DNA of 64,000 nt, from the NCBI GenBank assembly GCA_003993805.1, contig RSEF01000003.1:89187751-89251750 (forward strand). Reading direction: 5' to 3'. The translations under genes were made by a program, and so were the position numbers. Source of the stretch: Himantopus leucocephalus. Taxonomy: Eukaryota; Chordata; Aves; Charadriiformes; Recurvirostridae. Positions 37,480 to 50,830 of this stretch are shown piece by piece (the stretch's first letter is position 1; every line of letters starts with the position of its first letter). Under the pieces are notes generated by a model, which searched no databases, was not told the origin of the DNA, and saw only the letters and a list, made by a program, of their open reading frames with translations.

Positions 37480-39112
37480 TATTTTTGCTTATATCAGCAC
37501 AGAAATGACATCAATGGTTCAGTAGAAAAAAGGTTTAGAATTAAACCAGATATTTCCCTTGATTGGGAATAGTACCAGGACAAGAGCAGAACGAAGTTAC
37601 CAGTCTAACCCTAGCTGCTAATGCCAAAATAACGTCCGACAGAAACCAGAAGGATCAAGAATTACTCACCAAAACACATCTGGTGCCCAAGTTACTCAGC
37701 GAGAATAACTACTTACTAACCAAGCTCCATTTGTGTGTTTACTCAGTGTTAAGGGAACCAGTAGTTGCTCGTGACCCCTGCTAGAAGCAGGGTGCAGTAC
37801 CCTAACAACAGGTACCATCCAGTGACGAGTTTCCTATGCAACTCCCGCAATCCACACTCTGATACTGGAAGTGCACTCAGAGGACAGGATCGGCTAAAAT
37901 TGCTGTCAAACAGGACTGGGTCTCCAGATTTCCAACGTGAGAAAGAGAGACACCCCCCACCCCCCCCGCCTCTTTCCAGCCTTCTAACTCTTATACAGGG
38001 AGAGGGTAGCGAGGACCCACAGCCACATCGAGGTCCTAGCTGTGGAAGGCTGCTGAGTAATCATTCAGCCGCTGAAATAATTACAAAAGAAGTCATGAAC
38101 TCTCCTGTACAGCTCTGTGTTAGATAACCAAGGGGAAGTAAGAGGTGGTGTAAGATCCTTTGAGGACCTTAGATATAAACAGGAAACAAGATAACAGAAA
38201 GAACCAGGGAAAATCCGATTCATAAACACTACCCTACTCCACCAACCTGCCAGTCTCGCTGTTTTGCAACTGCATTTGATCCAGCAGCTCGCATTACACC
38301 ATTACCTATAGCAAGATACCTTTCTGGTAAGTCTCACCTTGTTTTTGACACTGTCCGCAATGCATGAAGAGGAAATAATTCCCACTAATTAGAAAAAAAA
38401 CCACCACAAAACACTGTTTTCAGATTATCACCTTTTTAGTTTGTTTTCTTCTCAGTCAGAAACTTCATATATTTAACTCCATTCCAAAGGTCAAAGGTTT
38501 CACATTATTGGCTAAAAAAACTGAACAATTCAAATCATTCACTGTTATTAAAAAACTGTAAACATCCATTGAAGCCATGAAACTTGCATCTAAACTTAAA
38601 CCATTCATTAGTGACATTTTAACAAGCTATAAAATCTCCTATTTCCAAAAAAACTGCAACCCCACAAAAGGGCTATTTATGCACCTTGCTAGTTAGTGGT
38701 CCCCACTTTCATACTGATAACATTCTGTCAAAGTCTGGAAGTTGAGGTCAAACATTTTATATCTTCAAGAAACAAAGACAATTCCCTGAGCCCACTACTG
38801 GCACAAGAGCATCCCTTCTTCCCCTAGCACTCTCTTAGCTGTCAGAAGATGCTTTTTTGCCTCTTACCTCTTCGTTTCTTTTTTCACTGTTTCCCTGTTA
38901 ACTACACACAATGGAACAGTCCAGCCTCTGAATGCACAGCAGTTGACTTCACTCCTGCACACATCACAAACTAAGTCTCAAGAGGAGAAAAATACTCCTG
39001 GACCCTATTTGGGGGTTTCTAGCTCATGCCAGAATTGCACTAGTGTCAACAACAGGCTGTCATGGATAAAAATAATTTTCTGCCTTTAACAGAACTGCAG
39101 GGATGATCTCTT

Positions 39113-39310
39113 CACAGAATCATAGACTTGTCTAGGTTGGAACGGACCTTGAAAATCATCAAGTCCAACCATCAACCTAACACTGCCAAAACCACCCCTA
39201 AACCATGTCCCTAAGCACCACATCGACCCATTTTTTAAATACCTCCAGGGATGGCGAATCCACCACTTCCCTGGGTAGTCTGTTCCAGTGCTTAACAACC
39301 CTTTATTATT
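39113..39310 (-). mobile_element. CR1 LINE 3' fragment, antisense
   Basis: Begins 'cacagaatcatagacttg' and contains 'ggttggaacggaccttga', 'aagtccaaccatcaacct', 'aacactgccaaaacca' and 'acctccagggatggcga', all CR1 3' UTR text. It ends near 'gtgcttaacaacccttt'. Same orientation as MEI4 transcription. Confidence 0.9.
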
Positions 39311-39660
39311 CTTTACACTAGTAAAGTGAACGAGAGGAATCAGCCTCCCATAAAGGACTAACCTAGAAAGGGGTACAGTTAAGTCTGCAGTCAGATCAAA
39401 ATGGACTGCTCCCTGAGGAAAAACCCAGTGATCTTGGGATAAACCTCCCTCAGCTCCTGGGCCCACGTCCATTGGCCTCTCTCAAGACAGCTCTGCATTC
39501 CTCTACCCAGAGGAAGGGCAGTGTGTGCCTCACCCAGCCACCAAGGGATTAAGCTACTTAGTTTGCACAGGTGAATCCTCAGCTCTAGAGCTTTTAAGAA
39601 GTGTTTCAGGGGTGGTTTTGGGTAAGGGATGTGAATAATTTTAGATAATTTACCTTTCAC

Positions 39661-40220
39661 CAGATCAAGGGAGGTCATCCTCCCCCTCTACTCTGCCCCG
39701 GTGAGGCCACATCTGGAATACTGTGTCCAGTTCTGGGCCCCCAAGTTCAAGGAGGACAGGGAACTACTGCAGAGAGTCCAGCGGACGGCTATGGAGATGA
39801 TCAAGGGACTGGAGCACCTCTCTTATGAGGAAGGGCTGAGAAACCTGGGTCTCTTGGCCTGGAGAAGAGAAGACTGAGAGGGGATCTCATCAGTGCTCAT
39901 AAATATCTAAAGGGTGGGTGTCAGGAGGATGGGGCCAGACTCTTTTCAGTGATGCCCAGTGACAAGACAAGGGGCAACGGGCACAAGCTGGAACACAGGA
40001 AATTTCATCCGAACGTGAGGAAAAACTTCTTTACTTTGAGGGTGGCACAGCACTGGAACGGGCTGCCCAGAGAGGTTGTGGAGTCTCCTTCTCTGGAGAT
40101 ATTCAAAGCCCGCCTGGATGGAATCTGGTGCAACCTGCTGTAGGTGACCCTGCTTTGGAAGGGGGGTTGGACTAGATGATCTCTGAAGGTCCCTTCCAAC
40201 CCCTACCATGCTGTGATTCT
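39661..40220 (+). mobile_element. CR1 LINE 3' fragment, sense on plus
   Basis: About 560 bases from 'cagatcaagggaggtcatcc' to the CR1 tail 'atgctgtgattct'. It encodes remains of the ORF2 C-terminus; plus-strand reading at 39949-40143 includes [20 protein letters not shown]. Earlier frames are disrupted (stop after 'agaagagaagac'). With the antisense fragment at 39.1 kb it forms a head-to-head pair about 350 bases apart. Confidence 0.92.
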
Positions 40221-40840
40221 GAGCGCTACATACAGTTTTCTGACTGACCTTGGAAACAGGGAAGTCACAGAGCTATAGGGGGAAGGAGGCTAAGTTCTAC
40301 TGCAATTTAAAATTATAAGGCATCTCAAAATAAAACCAAAACCTGAACTTGTTTGAAATAATTCAACATTTGAGTAACACTCATTTATGTCACAGGACTG
40401 CAGACCTTAGGCATGATCTCTAAGCTTGCTCTTGAAATTCATGGCTATTAATGGAAGAAACTTCTTCAAATGTCATAGACAAAAACTTACTGCTTAGAAC
40501 AGGACATTTATTTGTTATTCAGATCATTATCATCTAAGACTGAACATTTTAAAATATAATAGAGTAAGACACAGAATAGATGGTAACTCATTTAACCTCC
40601 AGGCCATTCAAGGGCTCAGTTTTCTTCACATTTGAAATACATGGGACATGTAAAAGGATTTGAGAAGGCAGAAACAAATTGCCATTCACCACTACTACAC
40701 AGCTAAAAATCTTCAGACAGTCCTAAATAAAAGTATGTAATAAATATCAAAAAAATGGTTTTCCTTCTAAAATTAAGTGTGTGGTCTGTCTTTAATGGAA
40801 CAAACATAACAGGAAAAACTATTCTATTGTCATGATTTTT

Positions 40841-40904
40841 ACTTTAATTAATCTGTCAAGATTAGTTTCACTATCAAGTGAAACTTTAAACTAATCTGTC
40901 AAGA
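40841..40904. repeat. Hairpin flanked by 13-bp direct repeats
   Basis: AGTTTCACT (40864-40872) and AGTGAAACT (40877-40885) are perfect reverse complements around a 4-base loop. TAATCTGTCAAGA occurs at both 40849-40861 and 40892-40904, bracketing the hairpin. The longer flanks (ACTTTAA before each copy) suggest an imperfect 43-base tandem duplication. Confidence 0.75.
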
Positions 40905-43900
40905 CTATCCCTGCAGATAAAGGTGAAAAAATACCCACATCTTTGTAACCTCATTCTGCATTATACAATAGCATCCAAGATATTGACCCATTATAATGGA
41001 ATACAAAATGGGTCACAAAATTATGCTAGTGCTCTAGCGGAACTGGGCTGAGCTGCAGACACATAAGGCTGTAACATTAAGCAATAATAAAAAAACCTTG
41101 ATTTAATTGGTATGCCTCACATAATACTGTCTTTGGTGTATATAATAAATAATGATAATGGGGCAGCTGCATAATCAAGATGAACTAAAGTATGTCTTGT
41201 GTTCCAATTAAGCAGCTTTTATTGTAAAAATGTATATTAAACCAAGGCTACTCCACAGTGTCATTTTTAAACAACCTATACTCATAATAGACAAATATAT
41301 GTAATGTTGACATACTTACTAAGGGAAAAACTCGGTTTTACTACCACAAGCCTACACAATACCTCCAGCATATCCTTTTTTATTCTTTTTTTAAATGGGC
41401 TCAAGATACTAAAATGATACTGAAAATAATAAATATTGAAAATACACTATGTCAAAAGCACAAGGAAACTCAATTAAAATGTAACATGATTTATTTCTTC
41501 CAACATTTTAAGTTTTAAATCATTTTAGCTTCTAAAATCTAGTCATACAAATTCTCTGAAAACAAGTAACATGAATGATTTGAAAAGTATGTTAGAGTTT
41601 TTTAACATTCCCCAATTATAACCATTTCACAGCACTTAAGAACATAAACAAGCATAATCCCTCAGGATTTCAGTAACACTTTAGAGGCAGGATTTATCAC
41701 TTAACTACAGAAATCTACAGTTTAGAAGGCTACATCTGAGCCAGCTGTCTAGGCTTCCTTTATCATCAATGGGAGATTTCTAATGCCAAAAATAAGCCAA
41801 GTGATTTGTACATCTACCTTATGATGAAGTAAGTCATGACCCAGAAACACCTGTTTCCCTCCCTGGACTACACAGCGTTAAGATGACTAGATCAGATGCA
41901 CATATGTGTATTGTAGACAGCTAACATCAGTGAGATGAGTTGGTGCATCACAGGCAGCTGAGGCCGAGACGATCAAAAAGCATTTTACCTAACTAACAAG
42001 TGAAATTTTGCATGGAGAAAATCAGCACCTTTTAAAAGTAGTTTGCAATCCTAGATCTTTTGAATATCTCTGGAAAAAAAAAATCTTTCTAGAATAAAAC
42101 CCCAAAATCATGGAAAAATGTTATGAGAATAACCCTGTGAACATTTAAATGTTGTCCACGCACAAACAAAATAGCATACAGGTGCAAAGTAAAACACACG
42201 CAAAGTATCAAGTATGCCCAGAATTAAATGAGCATAGAACAATCAGCTTGGCCCCTCATAAAGTTCCTGTGCATCACTCTTCAGTGAGATCACGTGTAAG
42301 GAAATTATTTCCTCCCATTTGAAAATGTGTAAATTCACAATTTAAGATATCACAAGTACACCGATACTGCTTAGATTTAGTCTTTCCAGGTTTGAACTGT
42401 TCTGGCATTTTGCTTTCTGAACAGAATCATTTGGCAGGTTTTTTTAACCGTCTTTTTTCTAACATGCTGTTGTAGTGACATGTCTAGAAGAGAAATACCG
42501 TATCAGATTCGACATAGAAGAATCCCAAGTCACTCAAGAGTTCAACTTTGTCAATCTTCTCAAAGAAACATTACAAAGTATTGACAGCAAGGACAGCTTA
42601 TGCACCATAGGACCCTTAAAGAGATAAAAGGATTCACTTCTGCTCTATTCCCATTAGAATACGCCAAGTGAAAAACCCTAATGTAAGCCTGAGATTTCTG
42701 ATAGCTTTAAATTATGTATATGTTCTCCCTACAAGCTGTGAGTTCTTCCCTTTGCATTTTCTTCTCAAACAGGCTTTTTTTTTGCTGTGTCACTTACAAT
42801 GATATCCAATGAATCTGGCACACAGTACTGTTACCACTACCATGTTTTTCTTTACTATTCTCACTACTAAAGACTTGCGTATATTTGCACAAAAGGGAAT
42901 TTATTCTATAAAGCCTGCTGTTCAGAAATTAAAGTATAACTCAATGGTATAAGTGTAACTATTCTTATGTCGGCACAGATTTCTTCCCCTACCAAAACAA
43001 AATTGTAATCACTTTATCAGCTGGCTGTAAATCCATTTGGTTTGGAAATTGAGGGTATATACTTCATCATTATAGCTGTATGAGATAGACCATGAAAGTC
43101 AGACCCTTAGTAATTTACAAAGTTTCGCATGTGCTAATAACAATTAATTACATAAAATATAAATTTACATTTGGCATTTTGGACTGTGGAAAATTATCCC
43201 AGTCTTTATATACTGCCAAGTTACAACAAGAAAGCAATAGTATCTCTTCAGTTTTACCTACTGCAACAACTGCATTAGTTCTTGAATGTAGAATTTCAAG
43301 GAGACTTCAAAAAAATCAATCATGAACAGTTTGGAGGATTATACAGGGATTATTTTGCATCTCTTCTCTTCGCATGTTAAAATATATCAACTAAAATATC
43401 ATTATACTTTTCCTTTTTAATTTCACATTTTCAGCCATCACCCAAATAGTTCCATTTCCACAGGTTTTAAAATCTGCAAGATCAGTATCTTTCAGTGAAC
43501 AAGTTTCCTTCAAGTAAGTTACCAGAAAGCATCTGTTGTATTTTAAAAACCTTGGCTTTCTTACACAAATTTTATACTAGCAGAATGAAAGATGAGATTG
43601 TTCAAAAGAAAGCAAATGTTTGTAATACAAGACAAGGAAAAGAGAGAATAGTAGGAATACTAGGAATCTAGTTACTCTAGAAAGCATACAGTATGCAATG
43701 AAGAACAAAGTCTATACTATAGACACTAACATAACTATAACCACAATTAAATATGCAGTGCCTGAACACTAGTTTATGAAGCACTGGAAGCTGTAAAAGA
43801 CAGTGGACTATGGAAGTGACTTATCAAGCATTTGCAGCCAAGTCCACTGAAAAGAGAAGTATTTTTTAGACTTTAATTCAGCTCAATCACTAGTTTATTC

Positions 43901-44386
43901 AAATTCAGAAAACAAATGGCAAGTAACAGAAAATTAACCATTACTTTCTTCTGTCAATAACTGATAAAAGTGGAGACTGAGCACTATGATTTCTAAATTC
44001 CTCGGGATGGGGTAATCAGAAACAATCAATTCAATTCACTGACATTAGAAATAATCAGTTTCAGGTAAAAATAATGATAATTCTTTGATAATTCCTTTGT
44101 CCTATATCTGCATATTTAATGGAACTTTGTGTTAGCAAGCAGAGCATTAACAACATTAATTGCATTCCAACATCTATCCAACACAACTTAGCACCAAGAC
44201 AGCATTCTTACTTGTGACTTGGGCGAAATGAGTAAAAACTTCAGATTTGTAGCATATTAGAAAAGAAAACCAAGATTCTGAATACACGTAGACAAAGTCA
44301 TTCATAACTTATCTTCATTAATAACAAAAACTAAGAGGTGCACCTTTCATGGGAAGGCTGCCATTTCCTTCCAAATAAGCCAATTA

Positions 44387-44509
44387 ATCATAGAATCACA
44401 GTGGCTAGCGTTGGAAGGGACCTTCTAGTCCAACCCCCTGCCATGGCTGGGGACACCTCCCACTAGACCAGGTTGCTCAAAGCCCCATCCAACCTGGCCT
44501 TGAACACTG
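44387..44509 (-). mobile_element. Short CR1 3' fragment at CpG-island edge
   Basis: Starts 'atcatagaatcacagtgg' and contains 'ggaagggacctt', 'ctcccactagacca' and 'aacctggccttgaacact', then stops abruptly. This is about 120 bases, strongly 5'-truncated. It abuts the intron side of the CpG island and has the same orientation as MEI4. Confidence 0.9.
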
Positions 44510-44891
44510 AAGGTTCATTAAACTGAACCTTTCTTCAGCAACCCACTCCTGAAACACCCGAGACTGCCCACCGGAGGACCCCCGCAGGCTGCCCGCAAGG
44601 CGAACCAGCCCCGGCGGCCTGACCCAGCCGCCCCGCCTCTGCTGTCCCAGGCGACCCCCAGAGCTCCACCCAAAGACTCGGGCTTTACAAACACGGAGGA
44701 TGTCCCCAAACGCCGCACCAGCCGCGGCCGGAGGAGGCAGCCCACCGACACGGCGCGACGGCGGTGGCGGGCTGGGGGTACCTCCTCAGGCCGCTGCTTT
44801 CGCCCCCCGGAATCCTCGCCCAGCCTCCCTCACCGGCCGCGGGGAGGCCGGCACCCCCGCGAAGCCCTGACGGCCTCGGGCCGCAACCCAC

Positions 44892-44934
44892 CTGCCGCGG
44901 CAGCCCCGCCGCGGGGGCCGCTCCCTGGCTCCAT
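44892..44934 (-). CDS. MEI4: MEI4 coding exon 1 (predicted start)
   Basis: ATG at 44934-44932 in the context GCCATGG (a strong Kozak match) opens 14 codons read MEPGSGPRGGAAAA plus one base, and ends at CAG|GTGGGT. The single leftover G joins AA of exon 2 to give Glu, so the reading continues as EFKDRRENQAWYLK without a break. Exon 2 has no methionine, so an upstream start is required, and this site meets phase, Kozak, donor and CpG-island context at once. It would place 24 residues before the WYL motif, more than the handful I recall in the human protein. The Gly/Ala-rich start is weakly constrained in composition, so another first exon is possible. The 5' UTR would extend upstream of 44934. 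Confidence 0.7.
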
Positions 44935-45038
44935 GGCGAGAGGCAGAGCCCAGTGGCCGCCCTGACAGGCGCCCCGCGCGGCTCCGCGCTGCCCCCTGGC
45001 GGGAGGGACACCGGCTCACCGCCCCGGCTGGGCCCCCC

Positions 45039-45068
45039 CCCAGGCCCAGGCCCAGGCCCAGGCCTAGG
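45039..45068. repeat. (CCCAGG)n short tandem repeat
   Basis: Four perfect CCCAGG units followed by one CCTAGG unit, within the CpG island and upstream of the predicted MEI4 start codon. Confidence 0.85.
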
Positions 45069-45982
45069 CTCGGCCCCGAGGGCTCCCCTTCAGTACAGGC
45101 CCGCCCCGTCCCGCTCGTGTTTGTCTCGGCCGAATACGGGTCTCCTATGGGTGTTGCTGGAGCCTAGTGGTTCGTGCCGTGGGCCTTTCCACAGCTGAGG
45201 GAGAGAGAACGATGAAAGCCACGGTTAAAGGAGAAGCTGCTGCCCGAGCATTCACACACAATTCATGGTGCCGCACACGCACGTACACTTACTGGGCGTG
45301 CTTCTTCCTCCTTCAGGCTCGACCCTTGGTTTCCTGCAGCAGAGTCTCAGGCGTCGGATTTCATAAAATAATTCATTTAATTGGAAGGTTACAGTAGCAA
45401 GAACAGCCTGGGCTGGGTGCCTCCAAAGGGAGGGACCCTGAGCAAAGAAATGCCTGGGCAATTACACCCTTGTCATCCATACATGCGCCCCTCACGCACC
45501 CTTCACATGCTCTCCACGCGTCTTTTAGTCCAATGGTGGTCTTTAGTCTGGGGTTTTCTGACATCTCATTGAAATCTTTTTTCTGTGTCCAACCTTGTCG
45601 ATTTGCAGTTTCAGCCGAGGGCCTCCGTATCTTCTGGTTTACACTCCCTGTGCACCTGCCCTTGGGGCCAGGACATGGAGAACCGATCAGTCCCGAACTT
45701 GGGACCACCAAAACATCAGCGTGGTATCAAACACTTTCCCATACTAAAAGGCTAAACACAGCACCGTGCCAGCTGCTAGGAAAATTACTAAGAATAACAA
45801 CTTTCTCACAGCCTAAAGGCTTCAGCAAATCTAGCTACTCATGCTAAGTAAAGCTAAGCAAACAGCACAAACGACAGCGTATTATGATACCACATAATTT
45901 ATTCTAATGAAAACTTATTTGTGCTAAACAATTCATATCCCTTAACAGCCACCTTGCTGCAAAGGCAAAGACCGCCTTAGTC

Positions 45983-46006
45983 TGGAAGGGGAAGGGAAGG
46001 GAAGCG
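45983..46006. repeat. GGAA-type purine repeat
   Basis: A run of GGAAGGG/GAAGGGAA units, about one kilobase upstream of the predicted MEI4 start. Tandem GGAA can bind ETS factors, but no function is shown here. Confidence 0.6.
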
Positions 46007-49000
46007 AGGGACTCCGGCAGGAGATGTCCGAATTAACGAGGCCAAAGGGGAGGGCAAGCGCTGGGCAAGCGCTGGGCAAGCAAGGCCCTGCGGAGGGGTG
46101 TGGATGCGTGCCCGGGGCTTGCCGTCTGCATGGCTTTGTCACTCAGCCTGCTGAGGGTCGAGGTGACACTACCATGCAGAGCTCGCCATCACCCGAGTCA
46201 CCTGAAAGGACACCACCCCCACCACGTTTGTACACTGGTGTTATGCATGGTCTCAAGTCCATGTCATTTTTACTGCTCTAAGTTGTGCGAAGGTGTCTCA
46301 AGCTATGTTGTTGATTAATTTTGGTCACCTTAAACATTTCTTATGTTCAGATGTCCTAAGAGCAAATTAGATCATAAAACTTCAGAACAGATTTTCTTTA
46401 GCAGTAGATTGGAAACAGAAGCTGCCTTTTAGCTGAAACACTGTGATGAAAACTCACCAGTTAACTTAGGAGACTATTTTTCTATGTAAATTTATATCCT
46501 TTACACAAACTGTGCTGAAAAGGCTGTGTTAAGACCTTCTTGGCCAGAAATGAAACCTTTCCAGGTGAGGTGGATGAGGAGGGAGGACAGAGGGAGAGAT
46601 AAGAAATTAGTAATGAAATCAGGTGCATTAAGTGCAGTGAGGGTTATCACAATGTATCAAGTTCTTAAGTAGAGGGGGATTGATCTTTCTAAACAGAAGT
46701 ATTCAGATGTGATAAACAATATATACTTCTACAATTCTTGTCCCCATTTTTTTGTTCTTGGATAATTAAACAGCTTTATTTTTAACATGTTAAATTAATT
46801 TATTCAAAAAACTAACTTTTTTATCAAGATATGTAGTGGTAGACTTCTGAGCTAATATACTTGATTTTATTTAATTTGAAAAATGAATTTACCATCCCAA
46901 CTACAGAAAACTGTTATCACATCAGAACTTTCATTTTAGACTTCAAATGATAAAAATAAATTGGGATTGAATAATTTAGAGACTATTTTGATTCTGAGTA
47001 TTTTGATTACTTCTCAGTGAAACCCAGGGGAAAAAATAACAAAACATTCTCCAGCCTTTTATTACGGTGACATATCAGCAGCTACGCTTTGTTTATCATT
47101 TTCTGTGCATCTTTTGTGCATGTAAGTAATGCAGATGCTTTGCAAAGTGGACAGTCATTATGTAGATTAGAATGTCCACATTTTAACACATAATCTTTTC
47201 AACTCTGACTGAAAGAAAAGATTCAGAGACATCAGTGCTTTTACCTGAAAACCTGGGATTTATATATAGAGAGCTGAATCTAAAACTCAGAATTAGTCAG
47301 AGGCAACTTTATTACTGTTAATAAGAAAGTGGCTCCAACTGCTTTTCGTGAGAGTAGCAGTCCTACCCGCAATTGTAGGCTTACTGAGTGGCACCTAACA
47401 ATCCTGAGACCTTCTACCATTAAACAGCTGCCTGGAGAGATGCTTTTCGCTTGATTATTTTGTACTTAAACATCTAAGAGGTGCATAAATTTAGTTTTAG
47501 ATGCACAGTGCTCTTTTTTTTGGATCTGGAGCTAGTAGTAGCTAAAAGGAATGTGTCATAAAGTTACTGTATGCAACTTTCAGAATACCAACCAAGGTAC
47601 ACCTTTTTACAGTTTTTAGGTTTGCCATTAAAATAAATTGAAGCATCCCAATATTTTCAAGGTGGAAAAAAAGCTAATCGCCCCTCCCCCCCTTAACAGA
47701 ACACCTCTAAGAACTGATTTATTTATTCAAAAGCAGCAAAATCTGGGCACAATCAACTGCATATTCACTGACATGTGTGATCCTGTTCTATTGAAGAACA
47801 CTTTTAAAAAATAATTTATAGAACTTGTATTAACTTTATGCACTGAATCTTCCCAGTGATTACATGATCTAACTTTATTTTTTTATAAATGAGCAATGTG
47901 TGTGCATCTGCATTTGTGCATGTGTGCAAATTAATGTTATATCCGATAAATAAAAAATAAGATACAATTCCCATTTTGATATCCAAACGTGGGATGATTA
48001 GCACTGTATGTAATCTCAAGTGAACCAACAGTAAAATCAAGCTTTGATTTGAAACAAGTAGTTTGTAGATCATGAAGGAAGCCAATCCTATGAGTTGCAG
48101 ATAAATTCTTTTGATCTCTGTTTCTGAAGATGCCTTTTGATCTCAAGAACAGTCAAAGGATATATTCATGGCAAAAGGTCATACAAAATAATTAGCTACT
48201 TTTATTAATAATTAAATATAAAAGCAGTACAGGTGTTTAATCACATTAGAGGTCATGAATTCTCAGTATTTAACCAATCCACATGCTGAATAATTACAGA
48301 CAAGTCAATGGTCAAGTCAGAGCAAACTCTGAAAACACAGGCTTCAATCAATTTTTAAAAGTAAATGGGTTACATTACTGTCGAACACGCAGGCCCTGCT
48401 CTTACTTGGATGCCTGCAGTATCAACAACAATTTGAGCAAACATGAAAGAATAACTTTTCATTTGGAGAACTACAATCTGTCAGAATTCATCAGACATCT
48501 TTATATTTTAATGCATCTCAATTTACCCGAGAGCTGGAAGTGTCTGAAAACATGTATGAAATATGCTGTCTCAGCTGTTGTAGTTTGCGGTTTTGTTTAG
48601 CTGATGGGAGGCAAGAGATAGAGCAGAGAAAGTGTGTGAAAAGAGAAGAGTGAGAAGAGTGTGTGAAAATCATGAGTAGGAATGTCAGTGCCTTCTCATT
48701 TAAGCTTTCATTCTTCTGTGTTACAGTGCTACATTTAATTAAAAATAAAAATTTTGGCATCATGATTCTTCATTAGTCAGCATCATGCTCTTTTCAAAAT
48801 AGATTATAATGTGTTTGTGATGGCTCTATTTTGTATGTAATTCTGATGACAGAAATATGGTTCAAGTAGTCCCTTTGATCATAATCTGCAATTCTAAACA
48901 AATCATCTGATTTAGGATGTTCAGGGAGTTATGCAATGACTTCTTTGTTACTGTTCAGAAATAAAGCATTACCATCAGGAAAAAAAAGATAACACTTCAG

Positions 49001-50830
49001 CATCTGGTGCAATGAAAACCTCGACCTACAAAAACAATATAGAAAGTTAGACATAATATGAGGAGAACAGGGAAACAAACAAAACTTGCTACCGTTAAGA
49101 GGCAACATACCATCAGTTATGACGGTATGCTCAGTTATGAATAGATACTTTACAGTGCTTTATTTAAATGTTATCCCTTATATAACACTGTAAAATTAGA
49201 TGTACACACAAGATAATGACAGCAGATTCCATTCTTTTCTATACAGTATATACTAAAGAAAGATAAAACCTTTCCCTCAAAGAAATTCACCATCTGGAAG
49301 TCAATACTAAAAGATTACCACACTACCAGGCAAGAAAAACGGTAAAAGCATGTTAGCAAGTAATCAGAATGATGGTCATACTTTAGTGTAGAGGCATTAC
49401 GGCAATGTGGCAATATAGCAGACAATTTTCTTCATTTGCATTTCATCATAGATCTAAAACTAATAAAAACACTTTTCTGAGAGCATTTTTTCCATTTTCC
49501 CAGTATAGGACAACAGACATCTGGGAAGAAAGAAAAATTCAAGTAAGGACATATAAAAGATTTTTCATTTAATTTAGTACTGTTTGTTGTAACTTCACAA
49601 GGTTTTCTTTATGAAGTTTATAAAAAAGCAGAGAGATTAAGAGGTAAATGCTATCAAATAGCTATCCTGGGATATACAAAATTCAGATTACACTTCTACG
49701 TGCAGGGCTAGTATCAGAGAGCATCTGAACAGTCCTTCCTAACTGCCTCATAATATAGAAAATTGAGTGCATTAAAATATCCACATTATTCTAATTTAAT
49801 CCTGAGACATTTTGATTAGCATTCCTCTGTGCAAATGTTGGGTGTCAGCTGAATCATGGGTTACAATATCCATTTCTTTCTATTGACTCAAGTGGGTCTG
49901 GCATAAGTTTTCATTTAAAGCAGTTTCACCACTTGGAACGTACTCAATCACACTTCACACACAAAAAATGCCAGATGCTAGCCCGCTTAGGACACAGTGG
50001 TTGTGCTAGTGCTCCTAGCACCTCTCCTGTCTAACCAGAGTTTGTTGTTCAGAACTTGAAGGATACAGAGTAAATTCTTTTTTCTGGGGGGAGTTAGCAC
50101 CTTGTTTCCCGCAGGAGCATTGCACCCAGCAACCACAGTGGTGTTCTGGAAGAGGTTTCTCTCAATTCCTTTTGCTAAAAATGCTCTGCTTTGAACAGAA
50201 GAATTAAATGCTCTTTAGGATACAGGGAGCTGTAATATAGTGAAAGAGCAATTACTTGGCAGGAACATGAGGGTTTCAGTTTTGATCCCTGCTCCAGGTA
50301 GTGTGTATTTTTCTGCAGCAAGAACTAGAAATTGCCCTACTTTCAGGTAAGAAACCAAATTACCTTTATGTGATGAGTCATATATGATACCATGCAACAT
50401 GCTGTCCATCAAAGGATTCATTCCTTTGATGGAAGAGCTGTAATAGCAATGTTGGTCTTGGTGATAGTCCTACTTGAAGTGGGACATAGAACTGACTAGG
50501 CAGCTGCCAGAAGTCTCTTCAAACCAAACCATAACAAACCAAAAGTAAAGCAGAATGCTCTCCCCCTACCTTCTGCCAGACCACCTGAAGATAGCGTATA
50601 ACCTGGTGACTAGGGCTGCAAGCTGAGAGAGGTGGGCTTGAACACTGACTCAGAAGTGAGTGTGTGCGTGCCACATTGCAGGTGAGCCCTCTGGCCACTG
50701 AGTTCTGGGCAGAAACTGGTTAAAGTAGCTACCGTCTGTATTTTGTAAAAATTTCACTATTCAATACCTAAAATCAGGAGAGATTTTGGAAGTTGTGACC
50801 TGTATGGGGACATACATGCTCTTATCTATG

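Larger units (their letters stand above)
34783..44891 (-). other. MEI4: MEI4 intron 1 (about 10.1 kb)
   Basis: The intron lies between a CAG|GTGGGT donor in the CpG island and the exon 2 acceptor. It contains three CR1 fragments (39.1, 39.7-40.2 and 44.4 kb), an assembly duplication at 36.34-36.45 kb, an unidentified plus-strand ORF at 37.2-37.5 kb and a hairpin flanked by direct repeats at 40.84-40.90 kb. The rest is AT-rich sequence in which I see nothing further. Confidence 0.65.
44530..45230 (-). promoter_or_regulatory. MEI4: CpG-island promoter, probably of MEI4
   Basis: This is the only strongly GC-rich, CpG-dense stretch in the window. It holds GC boxes (for example CCCGCCCC near 45103) and no obvious TATA box. 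On the minus strand it contains the predicted MEI4 start codon with a strong Kozak context and a good donor; other donor-like sites on that strand (near 44830 and 45013) could serve alternative first exons. I see no comparably good donor on the plus strand, but a divergent transcript cannot be excluded. Several overlapping ORFs here are by-products of GC content. Confidence 0.75.

Noticed and set aside
44518..45198. Several long overlapping ORFs in the CpG island
   Set aside because: GC-rich sequence has few stops; the readings are Pro/Gly/Arg/Ala-rich and have no family match. Only the short phase-matched MEI4 exon 1 was kept.
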